Source of the DNA: Rhynchopus sp. YZ270_cl-10
Lineage: Eukaryota; Euglenozoa; Diplonemea; Diplonemida; Diplonemidae
Direction of reading: 5' to 3'
NCBI GenBank assembly: GCA_964035575.1
Contig: OZ037850.1
Coordinates: 702,501-766,500 of the forward strand
Length of the DNA: 64,000 nucleotides
The translations under genes and the position numbers were made by a program. Position 1 is the first letter of the stretch; each line of letters begins with the position of its first letter. Below, piece by piece: positions 28,330 through 39,418 of this stretch. A model generated the notes under the pieces. The model saw only the letters and a program-made list of their open reading frames with translations, had not been told where the DNA came from and made no database searches.

Positions 28330-29895
28330 ATGACAAAATACAACAAAATGTGGAAGGCACTCCGAATGTGCAGCACAAAAGCAAAACCGGAGAACGAGGG
28401 ATGGATGCCATTTGCCAAGATACTGGTAGGTGCCGCAGCTACAGGCTCGGTGGGTGCAGTGGCTTATTGGTACGACAGATGGTATGGTCTGCAGTCCGAA
28501 TACCACCTCGACAAAATGCTCAAGAAGATTGTCACAGCATCGTACGAACCCGAAGTACCAAATGGCAGGGATTATGTTCCAAGACAGCAAGATGATGCAC
28601 TGGAGAAGGATTTACAAGAGAACATCGCCAGCGATACAGACTTCTTCTTGTTGATGGGTGAGAGCGGCTCAGGAAAAACCACGATGATGCAGCATTTGCT
28701 GAAAAAAAAGTATGATGAAGGTGTGATCTTTGTGATGGTCAATGCGGATGAGCTGGCGAAGGTGCCTAGCTACAAGGTGAGAGCTGTGGTTGAGGCGGCT
28801 GTGCTCAAGCAGTTCGGAGAGTGCAAGGATCATCCCCGCCATCACCCCGGTTTTACGGGCTTCATCCAACACGCCAACGAGGTCCGGAAGAGGGCGAAGA
28901 AGGGGAAGAAGGCACATCCGCTGATCATCTACATCACTCTGGATACGAAGGAAGCTACAAAGCTCAGTTACGAGACTATGGGGGACATTGCCGTGGCTGT
29001 CGGGGGAATGGCAAGCGATCTTTCATCGAAGCAGAACTGTTGCAAGACCATTCTCGAGTTCTCCAAAACAGGAATATCCGACACGCTCAAGAGAATCCGC
29101 ACTGATTTCGACCGTTTTGAAGTGGGTGCGATGACAGAGGAGGAACTCCTGGCTATTGGGGAACAGCTAGTGCTGAAGGGTCCCCTGTATCTTGCGATGA
29201 CAGAGGCCGAGAGGAAGGCGTTCCTAGCGAAGAAGGATCCCCAGAATCTTATTGGGCCGTATCTCAAGCACTATCACGACTGGTTGGGCGGACAGACAAA
29301 GACCTTGGCGGGGTTCATCAAAACAAAGGTGGGGTCTAAAAGTATGCAGAGTCTTTGTTGCCTTTTTGTACAACATGATTATTAACCACACATCTCATCG
29401 CAGTTGAGTCTGCCACCGCTGAAACAAAGGATAAGGTTTTGACGAAGCTGAAGGCGGGTATGTTGTTGTTGGGGTGGATAGTTTGTCAATTATGAGACAC
29501 ACGTATTGCACAGGGATCGATGGGAGGTAGTACCGTGCGAATATTATTATTTTATGAATGATTAAACACATCACTTCGCAGGTATCGATGACAAGTATGA
29601 CCTCGCATGCAAAAGCCTGGACAAACAGCCGAATCTGGATGTTCTGAAGGGCATGGCACAGGCTGGAGCAGATGGTGTTCCCCACCGTGCTGCCAACGAT
29701 GATGCTATTACTGAACTCAGCAAACGCGACTCAGACTCTACACTGATCCGCACAGTGGGTGAGACCCACGTGAGGATCCACCGCTACTCTCACGCACTGT
29801 ACCTGAATGGCGTGAAGGGGCCAGATGACGAAGGCGTGGAGAAGAATATTACAGAAGTGAAGGAGAAGTTCGGGATGAACGCGAAGTCTTCGTGA
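28330..29895 (+). CDS. P-loop NTPase with N-terminal membrane segment, three exons
   Basis: Exons are 28330-29341, 29404-29457 and 29582-29895; both introns start GTATG and end CAG, and the frame is kept. The protein has about 459 residues. A hydrophobic segment ILVGAAATGSVGAVAYWY near residue 30 probably anchors it. Walker A GESGSGKTT is at about residue 115, and a Walker B-like hydrophobic strand HPLIIYITLD at about 200. The C-terminal third is helical and charged. I cannot name the family; it resembles AAA/STAND-type ATPases. The start chosen is MTKYNKMWK after a pyrimidine/CACAG leader; an earlier in-frame ATG exists at 28195. Because of the introns I treat it as host, though it abuts the Polinton. 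Confidence 0.7.
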
Positions 29896-31446
29896 TGATA
29901 TGGGTGTGGGGTGAAGTACTTTTGTGGTTCTTTTTTTTTTTGTTTATTTGTGTCTGGAGGAGGTGCGGGGAAGGGTATGAAAAAAAAAGAAAAAACAGGG
30001 TGTTGTCAACTGTCCCAACAGGCTCAGCCGGGTGTGGGTAGGAATAGTGAATATGTTTTTGGTGTGATTTTCCTAATAATTAGGTGTAAATTGGGTACTT
30101 CTTGGGTCCTTCTAGGGTATAGTGATTTTCCTTAGGGCACTTCCTTAAGGAAAACGTGATCTTTTTCCCGAGCTTTCCCTGTGGTTAGTAGCCTTGTTTT
30201 CGCAAAAAGTTGGTACATCCGAGAGCCCCACGTGTTCGGTGGTGGAAATTTTCTCAAAATCCGGGGTTGGCACCCAGTACCCAGTACCCAGTACCTAGTG
30301 CCCACCAGTCCCCTAGTGCATTTTACCTGGTCATGACCAGGCCTGACGCTAACTTTTGAGTTTTTGGGAAATCGTGGGATGATGGTCGAATATGGGGGGG
30401 TCCGAGACGACAGTGGCCTGCGACGACCACTACCAGGTGTTCAGGTTGCTGCAGCCAAACTATGTCATGGGTGGGGTGGGTTGCAAAGCTTGCGCCGCAG
30501 GCGCACGGTACGCTACTTTTCCTCGTTGGGTTCTACGAGCTCCGACCGTCAAATTGTGAGGGGTCACAACGCGCAGCAAAGTTCGCAGCTATGCAAACTG
30601 CCCCCACGTTTACTTTGCACTTTACCCTCAGTGGTCAAGTACTGACCATAAATTACACACAAAACCTGAAAATGGCCTGTAAAAACTGATACATGCATTT
30701 TAGGTCAAAAATACTCAGTTCTGAGCGCAAAGTGACCCCATCACAGCACGCAGAGGCTCCGGAGCACTGAATTTTTTTTTTGATTTTTTTGATTTTTTGG
30801 GGTAAAAATTTCTGGGGGAAAATTTCTGGCCACAAAAAACCACCAAAAAAAAATACACAAAATAATTTTTGCACCCCCCTTAAAATTAGGGGTAAATTGG
30901 GTACTTCTTGGGTCCTTCTAGGGTATACACCCTAGCCCTATACAGCCACACCAGTTTTGTGATTATATTTTTTACTTTCATTTGTCTCTGGAGGGTGGGA
31001 ACAACGATGGGTCTTACTTGCACAATATGTGGGGGGAAAAAAAAACCGTCCTATGAGTTGAGTGTATGTCTCTGGTGCTTTGAGTCAGAACGAGGGGTTT
31101 TTGGTGTTATTTTTATATTTTTCCTTTCCCAAACAAAACAAAACAAAACAAAACAAATCCAAAAAAAAAGAAAAAAAAAAAAAAAACATATGCCCTTATG
31201 AGAATTTTTCTTTTCTTTCTGTTTTTCACAACACAATCACCACACTCAGACAGGAGTACAACAAATTACACAAATGGGGAGGATGACAAATTGTGGTTCA
31301 AAAGAACCCGTGGTATAGGCCTACAGGGGAACGCCACGTAAAATAAAGACTAACGCGCCATGTGCACTACCTCTTGGGTGGTTGTGGAAACGTGCACTGC
31401 TTCCTGTATAATTTGTATAATTTGGAGATACAGAGTAAACTCACAG
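29896..31446. other. Spacer with 44-bp direct repeats 806 bp apart
   Basis: No gene seen. 30078-30121 and 30884-30927 are 44-bp direct repeats with one mismatch, containing GTAAATTGGGTACTTCTTGG. Between them lie three CCCAGTA units (30272-30292), a perfect 16-bp palindrome CCTGGTCATGACCAGG (30326-30341) and GC-richer sequence. After the second repeat come homopolymer and AAAC runs. Confidence 0.6.
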
Positions 31447-31574
31447 GTCCTCACACGGCCGTAAAGGTGAGGAGTATGCAGAGGACACCGACAGGCTGAA
31501 CCATATCCATCATCACGTCATTAGGAATACAGTCACCGAAGTCCGAGTCACTGAAGAAGCGACTGCTGAAACAG
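31447..31574 (+). pseudogene. Exon-like relic
   Basis: A short open stretch bounded by CACAG and by GTATGAC encodes protein-like sequence (GEEYAEDTDRLNHIHHHVI and EVRVTEEATAET). No adjoining exons were found; the left side is unassigned and the right side runs into the 14-bp minisatellite. It may be a gene fragment. Low confidence. Confidence 0.25.
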
Positions 31575-31698
31575 GTATGACACGTACACACAGGTATGTA
31601 AAAGGCTACATAAAAAGTTAACAATTAATAAAATATCGGCGCAGTAGAATTTTACCGTGTTTTAATTCCTGCGCCCATCTCTCGATTTCTCCTATTAC

Positions 31699-32872
31699 TG
31701 ATGCGTTGAGAACGGATGCGTTAGAACGGATGCGTTGGAACGGATGCGTTAGAACGGATGCGTTAGAACGGATGCGTTAGAACGGACGCGTTAGAACGGA
31801 TGCGTTAGAACGGACGCGTTAGAACGGATGCGTTAGAACGCACGCGTTAGAACGGACGCGTTAGAACGGATGCGTTAGAACGGACGCGTTAGAACGGATG
31901 CGTTAGAACGGATGCGTTAGAACGGATGCGTTAGAACGGACGCGTTAGAACGGATGCGTTAGAACGGACGCGTTGGAACGGATGCGTTAGAACGGATGCG
32001 TTAGAACGGATGCGTTGGAACGGATGCGTTAGAACGGATGCGTTAGAACGCACGCGTTGGAACGCACGCGTAAGAACGGATGCGTTGGAACGGATGCGTT
32101 AGAACGGATGCGTTAGAACGGATGCGTTAGAACGGACGCGTTGGAACGGATGCGTTAGAACGGATGCGTTAGAACGGATGCGTTAGAACGGATGCGTTAG
32201 AACGGATGCGTTAGAACGGACGCGTTCGAACGCACGCGTAACAACGGATGCGTTAGAACGGATGCGTTAGAACGCACGCGTTGGAACGCACGCGTTAGAA
32301 CGGACGCGTTAGAACGCACGCGTTGGAACGCACGCGTTACAACGGATGCGTTAGAACGCACGCGTAACAACGGATGCGTTAGAACGGATGCGTTAGAACG
32401 CACGCGTTGGAACGCACGCGTTAGAACGGATGCGTTGGAACGGATGCGTTAGAACGGATGCGTTCGAACGGACGCGTTAGAACGGACGCGTTAGAACGCA
32501 CGCGTAACAACGGATGCGTTAGAACGGATGCGTTGGAACGCACGCGTTAAAACGGATGCGTTAGAACGGACGCGTTAGAACGCACGCGTTGGAACGCACG
32601 CGTTAGAACGGATGCGTTAGAACGGACGCGTTAGAACGGATGCGTTGGAACGGATGCGTTGGAACGCACGCGTTAAAACGGATGCGTTAGAACGGACGCG
32701 TTAGAACGGATGCGTTGGAACGGATGCGTTAGAACGGATGCGTTGGAACGGATGCGTTAGAACGCACGCGTTAGAACGGATGCGTTAGAACGGATGCGTT
32801 GGAACGGACGCGTGAGAACGGATGCGTTAGAACGGATGCGTTGGAACGGATGCGTTAGAACGGATACGTTAC
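31699..32872. repeat. 14-bp minisatellite, about 84 copies
   Basis: The unit is GGATGCGTTAGAAC with alternatives GGACGCGTTAGAAC and GCACGCGTTGGAAC. Many units contain ACGCGT. Variants are interspersed rather than blocked, so the array has turned over for some time. No coding function. Confidence 0.95.
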
Positions 32873-32992
32873 ACCGTACTGGAGTGAGATGTAGAACCGC
32901 ACCATGACTGGGAACGTTACTGCTAGTGACTACTGGGGGATGCACCCTTTATGAGGCGGAATCGTGGGGTCGTGGCTAGCATACCCTGCCTA

Positions 32993-33947
32993 CAGTCCCG
33001 CCTATTATTAATAGCGTTTTATTTTATAAAATCCTAATTAGTGACGTTCTAATTTATAAAGTCGTGAATTAATTTATTTTTCGGGGGGGAATACTAAGTT
33101 ATTGAATTTATTTTCCCCGGCGGAGCCGAAAAAATTTTTTTTGCCTGCACAAGTGACGACGGGTTTGTGCGGGTTCTGTTGGAGGAATATGTGGAAAAGG
33201 AGGTGTGTAATCAGTGATACACGGAGGTAAAAAACGGTGCGGTCGGTGGTGGCTGTGCGGACGCGCATGCCGTTCACCTCCATGGTCTATTTCGCCCACG
33301 AGATGAAAAGACCTGGCACCAGGAGTCGGTTACACCGAGGCGTGTCCCGCCTCGTCTTCACCACCATCCCCCTCGCAAGCGACGCAAATCGGTTGGCTGT
33401 TGAACTTGCGGGTCATCCCCGTAAGGTTGAGAAACCTCTTCAGCTCCTCGGGGTTCAAAAGAGCCTTGGGTGAAGTACGAACCGCTCTCTTTTTGTGGGT
33501 TTTGTACTTGGAGATGGTGGGAGCAGAAATATGGCGTCCTGGGTGAGCGTCATTCCACCACGCCATCACATCAGCGTGCGGTCTGTCATCAGTGCCTGCG
33601 TCCGCCGATGAACGGTGAGGCTGGCACTTTCAACTTCTCTGTCATCCGCCATGGCGTTGTCTGTGATGGTGACAATCTCCGGGGCGGTGAGGACAGCCTG
33701 CTCGACGATGGTCACATCTTCGGCATATTTCTTTCATTTTTTCCGTTCATTCCGTGGTGGAGACAGACATGATGGTCGGAGAGAAAGATGCAGATAGTCT
33801 TGTAGAGATTCAGACTGGGATTTGGGTGGACAAGCTAATTTATAAAATCTTAATTAGTGACGTTCTAATTTATAAAGTCGCTAATTAAATATTTTCAGAT
33901 TTGGTCGAATTTATAAATTAGAAATTCACTAATTAGAGGCGGGACTG
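32993..33947. mobile_element. Tc1/mariner-like element, 955 bp, TA target duplication
   Basis: The ends are CAGTCCCGCCT (32993) and AGGCGGGACTG (to 33947), each flanked by TA. CAGT ends with a TA duplication are typical of the Tc1/mariner superfamily. Subterminal repeats TTAGTGACGTTCTAATTTA occur at both sides in direct orientation, with further inverted pieces. On the minus strand, 33330-33569 encodes WWNDAHPGRHISAPTISKYK, which resembles a transposase helix-turn-helix, but no complete catalytic domain is seen. It is probably a decayed or non-autonomous copy. Confidence 0.65.
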
Positions 33948-34062
33948 TACCTAGATGTGGCTGACACGTTTTACTGAAATACTGCGCTCTATCCCTCCGC
34001 CACCTCTCACCCACCCATATTTGACTTTTTCCTTGAATTTTTTTTTTTTCTTGAGTTTGCAT

Positions 34063-34759
34063 CAGTGTTGGAGCGTGGATTGGGTATTTTGGAAAACGAC
34101 CCGGTTTGACCCGGTTTGGGTTTTTTGGTCAAAAAAAAAGTTTTCGCGCTGCGCGCGAAAACTCCTGTGACAAGCTCGCCACTCCCCCTTTTTTTCATTT
34201 TTCGGGCATTTATATCAGGGTTCTCCACCATCATCATTTTTCCCCTTTCCCGCCGGGAAAGTTTCCCAGCCGTACTTCTTTAGTCGCATAGTCGGTAAGA
34301 CCAACGGTGACAGCGCCGCAGGCACGGTACGCAACTTCTGTGATCGAAAACTGTTCGGTGTAACCACATTCTGAAAAAAAATGAGAAGCGCCGAGGCAAA
34401 CGATACTATTTTGAGGAAAGGTTTGGACATCTTTCATTCCTGTGCAATGTGGGTGGAGACATGGTGACGACGGGATTAGAGTATTGTTCACTGTGCAAAA
34501 TTTGTCCATTTTTGCACATCGACCCCACCACTGGCCGAGATTGGCCCAAAAAATGCGAACATCGGCCTTTTGGAGGGCTCGACCCACTGTAGGGCTGAGA
34601 CCCACAACTGAGATCCTACCAAAAAACGCAAAATCCCACTTGTCAAAATTCTGATTTTACTTTTTTTTTTTTTTTCCAAACCGGGTATTTCGCCGAAATC
34701 CACTTTTTTTTTTTTTTCCCGGTTTTGAAACCGGGTCAGAGTACCACGCTCCAACCCTG
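34063..34759. mobile_element. hAT-like MITE, 697 bp, 8-bp target duplication GTTTGCAT
   Basis: The terminal inverted repeats are CAGTGTTGGAGCGTGG and, inverted at the right, CAGGGTTGGAGCGTGG. The identical 8-mer GTTTGCAT flanks both sides (34055-34062 and 34760-34767). CAG-type ends with 8-bp duplications indicate the hAT superfamily. It has no transposase. It contains GACCCGGTTT segments near each end and the CGACCCCACCACTG core shared with two other elements. Confidence 0.75.
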
Positions 34760-34795
34760 GTTTGCATATTGATCCCAACAACTTTGACTTCCGAT

Positions 34796-34857
34796 TTAGC
34801 AGTCTTTGCATACATCAACCGCGATCAAGAGGGAGTGTTATGGATTTTCAGAACTAA
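34796..34857 (+). repeat. Solo 3' end of the composite repeat
   Basis: TTTGCATACATCAACCGCG, GGGAGTGTTATGGATT and AACTAAAT match the composite-repeat 3' ends at 1485-1541 and 4383-4442 with small changes. It lies 20-30 kb away from the main cluster and about 200 bp before the next gene. Confidence 0.6.
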
Positions 34858-35066
34858 ATATTATAGTACATCCCCCCCTTTTACTTCTCTGCTCACTATT
34901 CCAACGCTGCAGGGCAGCGATATCCAGCGGGTCCAGGAACCTTTTCCGGCCCTCCGACACCTTACATTTCTAACTTGCACTCCCCCATCTGATTCCACAC
35001 CTATCCATCAGTTTACTTTAAGAGATTCAACTGAGCTAGCATGTTCTGAATCTGTTTACATACACA

Positions 35067-36331
35067 ATGGTAGCGCGACCCGTTGCCGTTCAAAAAGCGG
35101 AGGAAGGAGAGACGAGATGGTCTGAAGCCCTCAGGGCCCACCATGAGATTCAGCGGCTAACGAGCAGGGAGCACACACACCCCGGGCACAGCACTGACCA
35201 CGATGTGGCATACACGAGACAGCGCGCAATAGAAAACGAAGAGAGCCACCGTTCCGTGCCGTACAAACGGACCCCGATGCATCTAGGTGTTGACAACTGG
35301 GATTACGAGCGGAGCATTCACGAGAAGAGGGAGGGCAACAGCCACAGCAACCAGATTTGTGAGGAGGAGACGACACTGACCTCAAGCAGTACATCCCGCA
35401 CGCATTCCCTAAGCCACGCCACCACACGGTCATCATCCTTCTCCAAGGTGGGCCATCGTGTGCGCTCTCCAGACAAGAAGGTGCCACCCATCCCGCCCCG
35501 TGTCACATCGCCTGCATATAGAAGGGTACGGGAGCTCTCACCAGGGAGCCGCCTGTACACAGATCCACACACATCCCACACGACATCGATGTTGGCAAAA
35601 CGGAGGGGGCCAGACTCCCCTCTCGAGAAGTGGGGTCCTCTTGGGGAGCAGCAGCAGAAGCAAAGAGCCGTCTCCGCCATCAAGGGACGCGACATCTTCC
35701 CTAAGGTGAGGGAGCGGGAGAGGGAGAGGGAGCGCGGGCGGGATGGGTCTGGGCGTGGTGCCTCACGCTCGCAGTCGACACCCAAGGCAGGACAGGCAAG
35801 CAGCTCCCCTTCAGCGTCTACCCGCAGCCAGTCTCCCGGTAGTTCGCGGAGTTACAGACCACCATGCAACTCAAACGGTTTGTTCAAGTCAAAGCTGCAG
35901 TTTTTATCAATAGCAACCCACGCAGAGCAGGCAGCACGAGAAGCATTGGTGTGGGGTGAGACCAGCCAGAGACAGGTATGCAATAATGAATTAATATTAT
36001 GATGATACCTCTCGTAACTATGTGTAATGAGGTTAACAGAGTGATCACCCGTGAGAGAGTGGTGAATATTTTAGGGCGATCGTCAATAAATCCGAGACTA
36101 CACTCTCCCAGCATCCTTCTAAAATAATATTTCCCCCCTTTTTTTTTTCAGTGGTTCCGGAGCATGTTTGAATCGACCCGCCCATCGGAGATCACCTTGA
36201 TTCGACCACCTGCGCCAGATGCAAGGGGATATGGAGGGAACACAACGGCAGTGCCAATCACAGATGTACAGAGGGAGAGCCTTTCTTTGCATCTTTTGCA
36301 GCTGTATGATACAATTAAGCAAAAGAACTGA
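35067..36331 (+). CDS. Ser/Arg-rich low-complexity protein, two exons
   Basis: Exon 1 is 35067-35975 and exon 2 is 36152-36331; the intron runs GTATGC to TTTTTTTCAG in phase 0. The protein has 362 residues. Apart from a short helical N-terminus (RWSEALRAHHEIQRLTSRE), it is mostly disordered and rich in Ser, Arg, His and Pro, with a RERERERERGRDGSGRG run near 215-231 and polar repeats to 260. The C-terminal 90 residues look folded (ATHAEQAAREALVWGE; WFRSMFESTRP; RESLSLHLLQLYDTIKQ). No named domain is recognised. Confidence 0.7.
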
Positions 36332-37715
36332 CAGTGAGTGCAAAGGAAGCAATGTCACACAAGCAAATGGGCATTTACTTCAATCCATTCCCACTCTGAA
36401 TCGTCGTCACATTCCGTTCTTTGTCACTTTCATTAATGGCGGGTTTGTGCCATTTCTGTACAGTTTCATGTTCGTGTGTGTAGGTTGGGTTTTGTGAATG
36501 TACTCAAAGTCATTCGTCTTACATTTTTTTCCTGTGAATTTTTGTCCTTTTTTCCGGTCTCTGAGTGCAACATGACGCTAAACCTTAAACGAAATTTTAT
36601 TTCCATATTTTTGTATTCTCCTCGTATTCTCTATGAAGTCCTCTGAAAGTGTAGGGGACAGTCTCTTTAAAATGAATTGAAAGGGTTGCACAGGTAACAA
36701 GCTTTTCCCACAACATGTCATTTGTAACAAGCAAGCAGCTCTCATGTTTTCTTTCTCACCCTTTTTGTGCATCTATTGAGGTTGTCTGCACTTCGAATGG
36801 CGGTGTTTGTTTTGTGATCCTTTGTAGCGTTTCAGCACTTTAAGCTTCTTTGCTTTTTTTTTTTTTTACTGTCTCCCGAGCTACAACTGTTTTCTGTTGA
36901 TATCCGAAAAGCGAACACCCCCACCCTATGCGACGTGCGATGCGAAACAATATAAACGATGGTGTGGTCAAAGGTCGCATACTACACCATAAAGCCTTTG
37001 TAAAGACTCAGTAAAAACTTAGTCGGGGGGGTTTTTTTTCACCCCTAATATTTGACCGCGACCCTTTTTGCGTGAATATTTTGTAAAAAAACTTTCGCTT
37101 CAATCACGCCTAATGAGTAAAACAGCTTTTTTGGGTTGTGTTGGGTTATGCGCCTGTGTACAAGGAGGTGGCAACTGTCTGAGATTGTATCGCATCTTTG
37201 CGGCACCCTGGAAGGGAGCCGCAAAGGAGCCGGATCGAGAATCTTGACTGATGTTTCCCCTACGTCAGGAGTCATTTTATATTAGCAAAGCCGTTCCGAT
37301 GGCTGGTGTTGGGGCTGCGGGTGTTTTCGTTGTTGATTTAGCCTAAAAAAGATACACAATCCAGAGCGGTTCGGCCATTTCGGCAGTGTAGAGTCTCACT
37401 GTCAAAGTTTTTCTGTTTATGTGTGTGAGGCTTATCGATCTAGTTGTGTTTTGTCAGTGCCTGCGTCCACAAGGCGTCTCTATTATTGTCTATGAACTTG
37501 TGAGTGTGAAATCCTCTTGCAGTAGTCCCTGGCCGCGTGTAAGCATCGCAATGCAGCCAGAGGTGCGAGAATGGGAGGGAAGGGGGGGGATGAAGGGGGT
37601 CTTCTTGTTATTATTATTATTTTTATCGGTGTTTCATACATTAGTTTCTCTGTAAACCGTTTCTGTTGTAATTCTTCTTTCCTATTATTTGTCTGTCAAC
37701 GATACCCCCCCATAC
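36332..37715. other. Spacer without recognised gene
   Basis: I see no coding region. It holds T- and C-runs and one hairpin, CTTTGCGGC...GCCGCAAAG, around 37197-37227 with a 13-base loop. It ends at the 8-mer CCCCATAC that flanks the next MITE. Confidence 0.5.
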
Positions 37716-38811
37716 CAGACTGCAGACTAAGAAATCATTTAATTAATTACATTACCCACCCGGTTTTTTTTGAAAATGGGCCCCACGTATAAGTGACCGG
37801 GCTCATATTTTTCAAAATTTAAGTGGTCAAAAAATTGTCCAATTTTCGAGATTGACCCCACCACTGCACGGGCGGATCCCAAAAATGCAAATAAGGACCC
37901 TTTTCCACAACCTTCCTTCACCCCCCCCGGTAGGGTAACCGAAGGTGAAGTCAATATGGGTCGATTTCAAAACCCCCCCCCCCCCCCAAAAGTTCTTTTT
38001 TGTCTTTTTCATGATATAGGCAGTTTTTTTGCAGTCTGAGGTCCGGAACCGCCCCAAAAACGATTTTCTGGGAGGTTTTGGGTGGTTTTGGGGCGAAATG
38101 GACCTTTTTTGACCATTTTTATGGTATTTTTAGGCTGTTTTTGGCCCTTCTTCTTACACAGCCTATTGGGGGTCAAAATAGCTATTTTTGACCAAAAAAC
38201 ACAATTTATTTGACGCCAGGAGGCCTCCGTTGGCCCAAATATATCCCAAAAATGGGCTGTGAGCCCAATCCGACCTGTTTTGGGCACATTTGGCACTTTT
38301 CTTGGTGCTTATTTGATGTTTTTTGGTCAAAAATAGCTATTTTGACCCCCAATAGGCTGTGTAAGAAGAAGGGCCAAAAACAGCCTAAAAATACCATAAA
38401 AATGGTCAAAAAAGGTCCATTTCGCCCCAAAACCACCCAAAACCTCCCAGAAAATCGTTTTTGGGGCGGTTCCGGACCTCAGACTGCAAAAAAACTGCCT
38501 ATATCATGAAAAAGACAAAAAAGAACTTTTGGGGGGGGGGGTTTTTGAAATCGACCCATATTACAAACCCGGATTTTGAGGAAATTTTTGGCCGAAAATG
38601 GGCCCCAGCTATTAGTGACCGGGCTCATATTGTCCAAAATTTAAGTCATTAAAATTGTGTCCATTTCTTCAGATTGACCCCACCACTGACTGGGATCGGC
38701 CCAAAAATGCAAATAACGGCGTTTTCGCCTGCATTGTTCGTTACGAAACCCCGTGCAGACTAGCATTTAATTAATTAATTACCAGACCCCCAATCCTTAG
38801 TCTGCAGACTG
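37716..38811. mobile_element. hAT-like foldback MITE, 1096 bp, 8-bp target duplication CCCCATAC
   Basis: The ends are CAGACTGCAGACTAAG (37716-37731) and, inverted, CAGTCTGCAGACTAAG (38796-38811). CCCCATAC flanks both (37708-37715 and 38812-38819). Inside, about 37953-38200 and 38320-38562 are nearly perfect inverted arms of about 245 bp. They are surrounded by two direct copies of a 130-bp segment (37766-37897 and 38593-38721) carrying ATTGACCCCACCACTG. Mirror-image frames on both strands are by-products of the inverted arms. Confidence 0.82.
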
Positions 38812-39418
38812 CCCCATACCCCCCCTATTTTTTTCTTCGATTCGTGCGGCTGTATGACAATACGGCTTTGAGACACGGTTCTCGATTCACCAAAAAGGAG
38901 GCCTTGGGGGGTTGATTTTGGAAACGTATAAGTAAAGGAAACTGTCTTTTATATGTTGAGTAGCCCAGAAAAAACAGTTTGAAACCTTTAGCGTTCCCAA
39001 CTCCCCACCTAGGCCTCAAAACTAGAACGAAAATTGCCTGACCAGAGTTCCTTATGTCTCATCTCTGCCACCATAAGGGAGGTCGGTCGTCTATCATAGC
39101 CTTCGGGTGACACTGAGTGCAGAATCCACCTCGGTGGGTGATTGTCGATACAACAAAACAAAAACAAAACAACCTGCTTTGATATTGTCAGAACGCCCCT
39201 TTCCACCCCCATGTTAAGCCGCAGTTGTTTATACCTTTTTTTTTTTTTTTTTTTGTGTGCAAATATTGTTTTCATTTTTAAAAAGTTAGCATTCCTTCCC
39301 TTTTCCCCCTGATATTGCAAATCAGGTCAACTACCATGAATGCGCATTGGTGCACATTCATCTTCAATTTTTTTAAACCCACTCACTTTGAACAAGGCAA
39401 AATACGAAACAAAATACG
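38812..39418. other. Spacer without recognised gene
   Basis: No gene supported. It includes a T-rich run near 39234-39255 and ends with AACAAGGCAAAATACG before the MIF4G start. Confidence 0.5.

Noticed and set aside
28330-29895. P-loop NTPase as an additional Polinton gene
   Set aside because: It has two GTATG-type introns, a host-like leader and wider spacing than the ATGA-overlapped element genes; host ownership is more likely, though not proven.
30078-30927. Small LTR retroelement
   Set aside because: The 44-bp repeats are too short for LTRs, and no primer-binding site, polypurine tract or coding remnant was seen.
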